Assembly: GCA_030247885.1 (NCBI GenBank)
Contig: JAPDRO010000004.1
Span: 682,001-746,000, forward strand
Length of the DNA stretch: 64,000 nucleotides
Direction of reading: 5' to 3'
Source: Taxawa tesnikishii (nom. ined.)
Taxonomy: Eukaryota > Ascomycota > Dothideomycetes > Dothideales
The notes under the pieces were generated by a model. It was not told the DNA's origin. It was given only the letters and a program-made list of their open reading frames with translations, and did no database searches. Each line of letters opens with the position of its first letter. The stretch's first letter is position 1. Both the position numbers and the translations under genes were made by a program. Of this stretch, positions 11,801-21,464 are shown piece by piece.

Positions 11801-12790
11801 ACGTCTAGTAGAAGCTTCGTACCTTTCTCTACGAGTATATCGAAGAGGCTTAGTCTTAGTAAGTAGTAGTAGTTTATACTAGCTTACTCGATGTTAATAT
11901 AAAGAGATTCGAGTCTACTAATAATAGTAGTATTTAACTATCTAGAGCTACGTTTACGCCCGTTAATAAAGGTTAACTCCTTTAACTTACTTTAATAACT
12001 TCGAGTAGTAATTAGTCGTCTAGAGGCGCATTTATATTCGTTAATAATAATTAACTTACTTTACTTACTCTAATAGCTTTAGATAGTAATTAATTATTTA
12101 AATTTACGTCTACGTCTATTAACTATAGTTAATCTCTATTACGAGGCTAAGTTACTAGTAAGAAGGAAGCTAACTTAGCTAAGCTTCCCGCCCCTATAGC
12201 GCCGCCGACCTCTACGCTTATACTAGATTAAGTAGGCCTTAATAGTATATTAAGTAATACTAGTAACTCTTCCCGTCGTTCCCTTATTATTTTTCTTAAG
12301 CTTTTAACTCTATATACTATAAGCTTTACCTCGCCTACTAAGTCTCTAGTTAACAATTAGACGCCTACTAAAGATAAGTAAACTAAGTTTAGCGAGGAAT
12401 ATAAGAACTCTAAGATTAGTAATACTCCGTCTAATTTCTCGTTTAAGTTACTATTTAGCGCTAGAGTAAAGCGTAAGACTTAAGCTAATACTCTTATTTC
12501 GAAAAGTAAAAAGTTAAAGAAGGTAAAGACGTTACCTATTAATAATAGTATATTAGATTCGACGAAGAAGGGCGAAGAAGGTAAGAATAGTAATACTATA
12601 ATAAATACTAGTAGGACTATATAGGCGAGAGGTACTTATAGTAGTTAAAGTAACTATTATACTAAGAGTAGTAAGAGAGCGTTTAAGAAGTAAAAAGGTA
12701 TTAAGATAAAAGGTAGCTTCTCTTATATTACTATACTATTAGTTTCTTTTAATACTTTATACTCGAGAGCGTCTCGTGTAATAATAAGAT
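8850..12790 (+). pseudogene. SNF2-family helicase, RIP-degraded (left copy)
   Basis: One frame (codons starting at positions that leave remainder 1 on division by 3) stays readable for about 1300 codons, with stops at former Gln/Trp/Arg codons. Helicase landmarks appear in order. A damaged Walker A reads SIRKTFTILS (9331-9360), where the family has a G-x-G-K-T type motif. Motif II reads TDEGYYLRN (10276-10302), against DEGH-x-LRN in the family. Motif III reads LATINIYYLTDL (about 10360-10395), against TATP-x-N. Motif VI reads ALQIIAREDYLGQQ (11458-11499), against Q-x-x-GR-x-HR-x-GQ. The C-terminal tail is Lys/Ser-rich (KSKKLKKVKT, about 12500). SNF2 proteins are DNA translocases that act in the nucleus. 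This copy lies telomere-proximal in the same orientation as the RecQ-like gene. RIP has changed essential residues, so it cannot be active. Confidence 0.75.
10044..10101 (+). repeat. Perfect 16-bp hairpin inside the SNF2 remnant
   Basis: Arms ATAGTCTACGCGCGTA (10044-10059) and TACGCGCGTAGACTAT (10086-10101) around a 26-base loop. It lies just after GTAAGTATAT (10028), which looks like a fungal 5' splice site, so it may be in an intron. The frame also reads through. Confidence 0.7.
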
Positions 12791-13042
12791 AATAAAGGAT
12801 TTAATTCCTAACCTAGAATAGTATTATACGAAATTATACTCGTCTTATATAATTTAAGTAATACGTAAGCTTTACTACTTTAAGACTATTATATTTCTTT
12901 TTACTTCTCTTACTACTTTACTCTATACTTACTACTTAACTACTACTCGTTACTACCGTGAGTCTAGCCCTACGCTAGTTTATCTTAAATACTTAATAAG
13001 GACGTAAGTAAGAACTCGTTATTTATTAGTACTAAGAAATAC
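12791..13042. other. Spacer between SNF2 and RecQ-like remnants
   Basis: It starts with a TAATAATAAGATAATAAAGG tract after the CGAGAGCGTCTCG inverted motif (12763-12775). No gene seen. Confidence 0.4.
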
Positions 13043-13057
13043 TTAGGGTTAGGGTTA
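13043..13057 (+). repeat. Short internal telomere repeat, 2.5 units
   Basis: TTAGGGTTAGGGTTA lies at the junction of the SNF2 and RecQ-like modules, in the same orientation as the terminal array. It may record an earlier chromosome end or healing event. Confidence 0.8.
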
Positions 13058-13269
13058 CCTTAGTAGTTTATATTATAAGGGGTAAAAACCCGTTATAAAA
13101 AGGCGTATATTCGCGTTTTATTCCTACCTTAAAACCGTCCTAAATTTGGATATATTTATCGTATATATACGCCGTAGTTCTAGTCGTAATCTTAAGGTTA
13201 AAATTATACGTTAAAGGGTACTTAGAGTTACGTTAGAGTTATAGTTTAGAGGGTTTAATATTCGTATAA

Positions 13270-15100
13270 AGCGACTATATAACTATACGACGGCGCGACT
13301 ACTAAGCTAGTATAAAAGGTAGAGTAGATAACGTTAAATATTAATTAACTACGTAAAGAACGCGAATCTATATTAACGCTAAAGGAATCGCGTCGTATAT
13401 AAGAGTCGCGTACTTATATTAAGTTAGGGAAATATATAGACTCTTATATAAAACGTAAATATAAAACTTATAAACTATTTTTATAACTTATTCGCTATAG
13501 TTACTTGTTCTATGTTTTCGTAACTCGTTTACTATTATATTATAAGCGTTATAACAAGTTTAATAAAGCGTTTAATATTATCGAAGTAATAGACGTTAGA
13601 GTAATAAATATTACGTAATACGTCAGTATTTACTAGAGTATAAAGTATTAGTTTATTAGGCGTATAAGTATAGAGTTTAGCCGCGCGAGATCGTCGCCTA
13701 TTTTAAGGGTAAATAGTATAAGATAAGTTATAAAGAAGCGAAAGGTATTTCGTAAGAAGCTAGTACCTAATTCGAAGGGTTATAAGCTAGTCTAAATAAG
13801 TTTAAAGTAATAAACGCGACGTAAGACGAAATCTTATAGTTACTAATATTTAAAGATAGCTAATAATATTAAATTAACTTATTAAACTATTAGTATATCT
13901 AGTAGATAGATAATAATATTATTAAGTATTACTATATAGTTTATAGTTAAATATAGTTTAAGTAAGAGAAACGCTCGATAAACGTAAAGTAAATAGAAAT
14001 TAAGAACGAAATAATATAGTTATAAAAGATAGTTAGATACTAGAGGATTTTTATTTACTAGGCCTATTTAGCGTTTTTCGAGGTAAGGGAGCGTAAGTAT
14101 AAAGTATAAAAGGGTAGTAAGGTACAAAATATTCTAGATAGTAAGATAATATAGTTCGAGTTTATAGCTAGCATAATTAAGGATATAAATAGTATTAAGG
14201 TAAAGATAAAGGTAAAAATTAATAAAGTAGAAATAGACGAGGTAAACTAGTAGTTAAATAAAACGAGATAGAACGCGTATTTAGCGGGGCTAGACTATAC
14301 GTAGTTAATAGTAAGCGTAAACTAATTAGACGAAGTAAAGGAGTTAATAAAAGTAGTAATTTAAAAGGTAATAAAGAAATTAACCTAGTTCGCGTAATAA
14401 ACTATTAGCTAAAAAGCTAAGTGTTTCGTACGTATTAAGGCTATTTAAACGGAGGATAAGTAGACGAGATATATACTATTAATAGCGTACTAGGACGTAG
14501 AGGAAATATTAGTATATACGTAGCTATAAAGGGAACTATTAATATTTTTCGCGTAGACTACGTATAAGAAGTACGAGTAAAATAGTTTAAAGTACTATTT
14601 TAACGAGAAGTAGCGAAAGGTATAAAAGGCGTTATAAAGGTAAGTAAAGAAAGAAGTAATATAGTCGCGACTAATATAACTATAAGTAAGGAGTATTTTA
14701 GCTAGATAAGAACGTAATAAATAAGTAGTACTAAACGACGAAGAAGAGCCGAGAGTAAGTAAAGAAAAGAGTAAGCTAAAGGGGTAAATATAGAAAAATA
14801 AAGGAAGTTATTAGAAGTAAAAGAAGCGTATTTAAAGTTTTATATCGTATTATTAAACTAGAATAGTATATCGAAGGATTATAAGTACGTAATAATATAT
14901 ACTATAGTAGTTTTAAGAGTTAAAGAAGAAAGATAAAAGGGAACGAATAGTTACTTACTAATTTTATTTAAGTTAATTAAGATTTCGTAGTTTATAGTCG
15001 TATAAAAGGCGTTTTAAGACGAGAAACTAAAAGAGATAAAAGACAAATAAGTAAAAGGAGTAAATAGTAGCAAAGAGGATAATAGTAGTAATAGTAGTTA
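13270..15100 (+). pseudogene. Telomere-linked RecQ-like helicase, N-terminal part (left copy)
   Basis: A plus-strand frame reads LEYKVLV...PREIVAYFKGK (13633-13710). This resembles the N-terminal putative zinc-binding region (DUF3505-like) of fungal telomere-linked helicases. A long Gln/Lys/Val-rich section follows (ISQKAKCFVRIKAIQTED with RIP stops read as Gln, about 14400). The frame changes at least once before 15018, and the Fot1-like element interrupts the gene at 15101. The gene points towards the telomere, the usual position and direction for this family. Confidence 0.65.
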
Positions 15101-16951
15101 TAACGTAAACTACGGGGTAATAAATTAGGTAAAGTAATAAATTACTAAAACGCGACCCTCTAATTTACTAATATTACTATTACTTACTATAAGTACTTCT
15201 ATACCTAACTAGCGAGCGTATATTAAAGCTAATATCTAAAATACTATCTCGGCCCTAAAAAGAAGGAATATATATTAATCCGTAAGGCTACTAGCGCGTT
15301 TAACGTCCTACGTATAACGCTTCGAAATTATATAGCTAGATATACTTCGCGCGCTATAGCGTACGAAATAGAGTAGATCTTATTAGTTGCGAAAGAGAAG
15401 ATATTAGTCTAATAAATTATACGTCTTATACGTACTAGCTTTCCTACTTCGCCTACGTTAGTTATATAAATAGCTAAGGAAATCTAACGTAAACGTATAT
15501 AACTATTAAAGACTTTATAGCTATTACCTCGACTAATTAGCGAGAAGTAGCTCGATTACTTTAAAACCTACTATCCGGAGATTATAAGTATTTAGATACG
15601 TTAAATAAATAGCGTACGCTTTAATACGATAAGCTATAAAGTTATAAAGAGGTAGTTTAACGTAGTAACGAAGCTATTTATAGAATATAACTATCCTCTA
15701 GAGCGCGTCTATAATATAAATAAGTCTAGCTTTACTATTAGAGTAAGTTAGTTATTAAGAGCTTTAATAAACGTACGTAAAGCGTTAAGTTAAAAGTAGA
15801 TCGAAAGCCGAGGGAGTAAATAATAGCAATTAAATATATAAGCGCTACTAGGAAAGTTATACTTCCCTTAATTATCTTTAAGGCTAAATATACTAACACG
15901 GCGTAAGTACCTACGTATACGCCTCTAGACTAAAAGTTCTCGACTAGTAGTAGTAGCTAGACGTTTAATAGTTATAGTTTTTAGTAACTAACTACTATTT
16001 TCGAGCCTTTAACGTAGCTTAATAACCCTACGATATAAAGAATACTAATTATAGATAGTTATAGTAGCTATATAATAGCGAAAGTAATAGCCTTTTATAT
16101 AGGAAATATAATCGACTTACTTATCTTACTACCTTACTATTTATATATACTTTAACCGCTCGATATTAGGGTATTTATATCGCTAAAGCGCGCGCTAACT
16201 TCGGAGACTAACGCTACTTTACGAGTCGATTCCGGCCGTATATTACGCGTAGAGTAAATAGAAATATATATCCGAGTAAGAGATAAGGCGCTTACTAGAT
16301 ATAATATCCTTAGTAAATAGAGAGGCGCTAGCCTTTAACTTCTAAGCCTTATAATAGTACTTAATAAGCTACTTACGAAGCTAACTCTAGTAGACGTATA
16401 ACCTTATATACTTTTATAATAACCTAATCTAAACCTTTCGCTACTTAATAGCTTTCCGCTAAATAGAACTAAACTACGTAAAGTAAACGTAGCGCTTAAC
16501 TCGACTATTAAAGCTACGTAGGACTTACCTTCTCTAGTAAAGTAATATATAGAGCGAATAACTTATACTTTTAAGTCGACGTATAGTAAGCTCGTTACTT
16601 TACGTAAGTAAGTAAAAGAATAGGAGAAGCTTCTTAATATACGAAAGGCTCGAAAGAAGGGAAAGTAAGTTATATTAAAAGGGAAGTTCGTATTTAATAT
16701 AAAGGAAGTACTCGAGATAACTAAGATAGTAGAAGCGAATTTAGTAATAAAAAAGCCGCGCGGACGGCTACGTAAGCGTCTAATCGAAGAGGTAATTAAG
16801 GAGAAGGAAGACGAAGAACTAGAGAATATTTATAGCGACTTAGATTCTAATTATATCGTTATTATAGTTCGTAAATAGTAGTAGAAGCTAGGAGGTTTAT
16901 AGTTAAGTAATCTATTACTTTACCTAATCTATTACCTCGTAGTTTACGTTA
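15101..16951 (+). mobile_element. Fot1/Pogo DNA transposon, full length, RIP-degraded (left copy)
   Basis: About 46-bp terminal inverted repeats (TAACGTAAACTACGGGGTAA at the 5' end, its partner ending TTTACGTTA at 16951) with TA at both ends, as expected for Tc1/mariner-type insertion. At 1851 bp it matches Fot1 in size. The transposase reads on the plus strand from about 15205: a helix-turn-helix near KATSAFNVLRITLRN (about 15280), a CENP-B-like second domain, Y-N-I-N-K-S-S-F (about 15715) where the family has a first-Asp motif, IIDSYSSYI (about 16048, second Asp at 16054-16056), L-x-PLD (16150-16164), and a Lys/Arg-rich tail. RIP stops interrupt it. It lies inside the RecQ-like gene, in the same orientation. 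Confidence 0.88.
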
Positions 16952-19900
16952 AGACTATTACTAGTAATATAGCGTAGTTAAAAGGAAGGAAAGAAGTAAT
17001 TATAGTAGTTAAAAAGATAGTAAACTATTTTATAGTATATAAGACGAGTTCGCTAATATAGTAAATATTAGACTTAAGGACGTATAAGTTAAAGATATAT
17101 TATAATACTATAGTAAGTAAAAGCGTAGATTAAGTAAAGAATAATATAATATAATATAAGGCGTTATAATTTAGTATAAATACGTTCCGTAGATTTATAT
17201 ATAAAATAGTAGTAAATATAAAGTATTAGTTAAAAGAGAAGTTATTATACGGATTCTAGGCGCTAAAGATCTTATAGTAGACGTTACGTAATAATACTAG
17301 TAATAGCGCGTATAAATAGAGTTTTTATAAGATAAGAGAAACTATTTAAGAGTAAACGACTAGATATAGTTATTCGATAAAGTCCAAGGTAATATTTAAG
17401 TAAGAAAAAGTTTATTAAGTTAAAAACATCGGAAGTTAGTAGGGTAAAAGTAGATAAGTATATAGCTAACGTAGTAAAGTTTAAAGTAAAGTTATTAGTA
17501 TTAATATATATTATAAGTAGTTAACTAGTAAGGGCGCTAGAGTTATTAAGCGTTAAGTATAGTAATATAACTAAGGGAGAGTATAGAAACGTATTTATAA
17601 AGGACGAGTTAATAGTATTCGTAATAAGGTACTATAAAGGATACTCTATAAGTAGGGACGTTAAGATTATTTACTAGTATTTACTTAAGGAAGTAAAGGA
17701 AGTATTAGTAAAGTATTTATAGTTAATATTACCGTTTTAGACGGCGTTAAAGAAGTAGTTTTAGCCGGACTAAGAAGGACGATAAAGTATTTCTAGTTAT
17801 TTATAGTATAAAGACGTAGGCCTATATAATAAGAAGTAAACGTTAGTAAGGATATAGTAAGTAATTAAGTAAGAAAACGTAAAAGAATTAAGGTAAAAGT
17901 TAAGTATCTAGTCGTATTATAAGTTAGCTATTAAAATTAGTAGAAAGTTTATATAAGAAGTAATATTATTTAAGTAAGATAAAGATAATAAGGATAGTAA
18001 CTAAAACGAGGATAATATTAGGGATAAGTTAAAGTTAATCGTAAATAAGTAAGTAGGATATACGTCGTATATAGTAAGTATAATATACGCTAGGTTATTA
18101 AACGAAATAAACGGTAATATAATAAAGAAAAGGAAGTAGTTTAAGTAGTTTAGTACTATATAGTACGCGTTTTTAAGGTTCGCGTTAGTAGTAAAAGAAG
18201 AGGAAGAGTAGTAGTACGAAGGAAAGACAAGGCGAAAACGTAAGATAAGAAGGCTAGTAATAGCGTAGGAAGACTAAGCGAAATAAGTATACGTAACTAG
18301 ATAGAAGTTATTACGTATTACGAATACAAAGATATAGTTAAAGAAGATAATAAAGCTAGAGGTAGAGTTTAGAGGTACGTAGAAGCTAGTAATAAAGGCG
18401 ATTATATAAGGTAAGCCTAAGGTAATAGTAGTTATAATAACGAGAGAAAGTAAGAATATATTATTTATATTACTAGTAATATACGTACTAAGCGAGTTAA
18501 TAGTCGTAGTAATACTATTAGTAGTATTATAGTAGAATATAATATAGTATTATAAGTAGGTAAGTATTACGTATATAGAGTAAGAGGCGTACTAGTAAGT
18601 AGACGACGTAACGATAGTATTTATAATATTAGAGTTAGTAGTTAGCGAAGGGTTTAATACGTATATAAACTAAATAAAGAGGAAGTTAAATAGGATCGTA
18701 ATCGACGAGTATTACGTTATTTTAAACGACGATTTAGGTTTCTATAAGCATATAAGTTAAATAAGTAAGTTAATAAATACGAAGGTATAAATAGTATTAT
18801 TAATAGTAACGTTATTACTATCGAAGGAAGCGAAGTTATAAAGGAGGATATATTAAAGTAGGAAGGAAGTAGAGATATTTAAAGTAAAGATAATAAAAAG
18901 AAGATTAAGTATAAAGTAGTAAAAGTAAAAGGAGAAACGTAGTAAGAGCGCGAGGAGTTTATAGTAAAGTTTATAAGGAGGAAATACTAATAGTACTAGT
19001 TAAGTAAAGTAATTATATATTATAATATAATTAATAAGGTAAAGAGGTTAATAAACGAGTTAAGCGTAGACGCGTATTATAGTAAGGCGAATATAAAGAG
19101 GGAGAAATTTAAGGATTTCGTATTAAGTAAATAGTAAGTAATAGTAGTAATAAGCGCGTTAAAGTTAAAGATAAATATTTCGGATATTAGAGTAATAATA
19201 TACGTAGACGAGCTATAAGATTTCGAGGAGTACGTATAAGAAAGTAAAAGGGTAAACTAAAATAAGTAAAAGAGTAAGGTAATAGTAATAGTTAGTAGGA
19301 ATAGTAAAGATAATAAAGTAAAAAAAGCTAGAAAAGGAGCGAAAGAATAAGTAAGGAGAAAGTTAATAAAGAAGTATATATAAAAGGAAAAGAGTAAAAA
19401 TAAGAAGATATATCGAAAAGTAATATTAAATAAATATATAAATAAGGAGGTAATAGTAAATAAGTAGGTAGTAGTAAGGAAGGAATATAAAGAGAAAAAA
19501 GAGGAATATAATATATATAAACTAGATAAAGAAGAAAAAGAAAAAAGGAAAGAAAAGTAAAAGAAAGTAAAGAGGAAGGAAAGGTAAAGAAAGTAAGAAT
19601 TAAAGTAAAGAAAAGTAAGGAAATTAAGGAAGTATAAGTTATATAAGAAGACGTATAGATATACTAGTAATAATAGTAAGTAGCGAAAGGGCTATAGTAG
19701 TAGTTAATAAAGGAGATACGAGAAGAAGTAAAGTAAAAGTAAAAGTTAAAGTAACGTTTATAGTATTAAAAGAATAAGTACTTAATATATACGAAAGAAG
19801 GTAAGGTAGTAAAAGAATATAGTTTAAAGGAATATAAAGAAGTAAGAAGCGAAGAGGCGAAAATGAAAGGTAAGAAAGTAAGGAGAAATATAATATACGA

Positions 19901-20580
19901 AAGGTATATAGTATATTTCGATTATAAAGCGCTATAAAAGTTATATAGTAAGTTCTAGAAAAAGAAGGAAGAAAGTTATAAGTAAGTAAAGAAAGGCGAA
20001 TCTTATTACTTAAGAGTAGTAGTAGTAATATAAGTAAAGTTAATAGTAGTATTCTAAGATAAAGTAAAGAAGTATTAAAGAAGGAAATAGTAAGATAAAA
20101 GATAAAAGAGGCAAGTATTTAAGTTTAGTAAAGGGAGTAAGGTATTAAGGTTTTCAAAGTCGAAAGTAAATTAAAACGAGTAAAATATAAGTAAGTTAGT
20201 AATAAAGTTTAGTAAGATAATAAGGAAAGTAAAGTAATAAGAAAAGTTAAAAAGAAAATAAAGTAAGTAAGGAAGGTAATATATAAGGTAAAGTAAATAA
20301 ATAAAATAAAGTAGTAATATAAAGCGATAGAAATAGCGATAAAGTAAAAAGTATAGAATTAAATAATTAGGTAGAAGGTAATAGTAGTATTATAGTAATA
20401 GTAAGAAGTATCTAAGGTAAGGGTAAGGGAAGTAAAAATAATATACTAAGGTAGAAAGATAAGTAAAATAAAAGAGAAAGAGAAAAGGTAAGAAGAAAAA
20501 GAAAGAGAAAGGAAAGAAAAAATAAAAAGGTAAAAAGTAAAGTTAAGATTCTAGGGATAGTAAGAAAAGCGTAAAGTATA
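16952..20580 (+). pseudogene. Telomere-linked RecQ-like helicase, C-terminal part (left copy)
   Basis: It continues the gene broken by the Fot1-like element. RNVFIKDELIVFVIRYYKGY (17585-17644) and SRDVKIIYQYLLKEVKEVL match the conserved block ahead of the helicase domain in fungal telomere-linked helicases. Walker A reads TRESKNILF (18440-18466) where T-G-G-G-K-S is expected, so each glycine codon has gone G to A. Motif II reads DEYYVIL (18704-18724), a mutated DECH box. Motif III lies near 18800 (VTLLLSKEAKL). Then comes a long Lys/Glu/Arg/Gln-rich tail to about 20580. A frame change lies between about 17385 and 17420. It ends next to the telomere repeat. The family is thought to act in telomere maintenance or recombination; this copy is dead. 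Confidence 0.8.
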
Positions 20581-20589
20581 AGTATAAAG

Positions 20590-20652
20590 GTAGGGTTTTA
20601 GGGTTAGGGTTTTAGGGTTAGGGTTAGGGTTAGGGTTAGGGTTAGGGTTAGG
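20590..20652 (+). repeat. TTAGGG array, internal to the left contig end
   Basis: About ten TTAGGG-type units, two of them with extra T (TTTTAGGG). The array is not terminal: 14 more bases (20652-20665) follow it before the gap, and they match the right arm at 21377-21390. The right arm has non-telomeric AT-rich DNA in the place this array occupies. It may be a true internal telomere tract, or a mis-assembled contig end. Confidence 0.9.
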
Positions 20653-20665
20653 AAGGATAAGAAAA

Positions 20666-21165
20666 NNNNNNNNNNNNNNNNNNNNNNNNNNNNNNNNNNN
20701 NNNNNNNNNNNNNNNNNNNNNNNNNNNNNNNNNNNNNNNNNNNNNNNNNNNNNNNNNNNNNNNNNNNNNNNNNNNNNNNNNNNNNNNNNNNNNNNNNNNN
20801 NNNNNNNNNNNNNNNNNNNNNNNNNNNNNNNNNNNNNNNNNNNNNNNNNNNNNNNNNNNNNNNNNNNNNNNNNNNNNNNNNNNNNNNNNNNNNNNNNNNN
20901 NNNNNNNNNNNNNNNNNNNNNNNNNNNNNNNNNNNNNNNNNNNNNNNNNNNNNNNNNNNNNNNNNNNNNNNNNNNNNNNNNNNNNNNNNNNNNNNNNNNN
21001 NNNNNNNNNNNNNNNNNNNNNNNNNNNNNNNNNNNNNNNNNNNNNNNNNNNNNNNNNNNNNNNNNNNNNNNNNNNNNNNNNNNNNNNNNNNNNNNNNNNN
21101 NNNNNNNNNNNNNNNNNNNNNNNNNNNNNNNNNNNNNNNNNNNNNNNNNNNNNNNNNNNNNNNNN
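20666..21165. other. Assembly gap of exactly 500 N
   Basis: The round length is typical of a placeholder for a gap of unknown size. It separates a sequence ending just past TTAGGG repeats from one beginning with CCCTAA repeats, so it sits where two chromosome ends meet head to head. Confidence 0.97.
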
Positions 21166-21249
21166 CCCTAACCCTAACCCTAACCCTAACCCTAACCCTA
21201 ACCCTAACCCTAACCCTAACCCTAACCCTAACCCTAACCCTAACCCTAA
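21166..21249 (-). repeat. Telomere array, 14 perfect CCCTAA units
   Basis: Eighty-four bases of perfect CCCTAA directly after the gap. The orientation is that of a left chromosome end, with the chromosome body to the right. This is the standard vertebrate-type and filamentous-fungal telomere repeat. Confidence 0.95.
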
Positions 21250-21460
21250 ATCTTTCCTTATATTTCTCTTTATACTTATTTTTAAACTTTTATAAAACCT
21301 TTCCTTTAATATTTTCTTCTTTATTTCTTTTTTTCTTATTTACTTCTTTCTTCCTTAATTCCTTAATTGTTTTTTCTTTTCTTATCCTTCTTTTTCTTTT
21401 TACTTTATACCTTCTCCTTAACTCTAACTTTATACTTATACTTTAACTTTATACTTATAC
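21250..21460. other. Telomere-adjacent pyrimidine-rich DNA
   Basis: A T/C-rich plus strand with almost no G. It contains a partly repeated block (TTATACTTATACTTTA-like, near 21430-21465) and short motifs such as CCTTAACTCTAAC that resemble decayed telomere units. Bases 21250-21376 have no partner in the left arm. An open frame here (21367-21624) is low-complexity F/L/S and has no support as a gene. Confidence 0.6.
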
Positions 21461-21464
21461 TTTA

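Larger units (their letters stand above)
1..20665 (+). repeat. Left arm of a >20-kb inverted repeat
   Basis: The whole stretch recurs in reverse complement at 21377-42039. Matching positions add up to 42040-42042, for example 15101 with 26939 and 13043 with 28998. The match is already present at base 1, so the repeat runs beyond the window start. Differences seen are rare: a one-base homopolymer change in the island and a different telomere-proximal segment near 20577-20652. Two genuine chromosome ends with identical subtelomeres, a haplotype copy, or a fold-back assembly artefact would all look like this. Confidence 0.95.

Noticed and set aside
20590-21249. Natural head-to-head telomere fusion
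   Set aside because: The exact 500-N gap and the mirrored flanks fit scaffolding of two ends, or of one end twice, better. Kept open only as an alternative pending reads.
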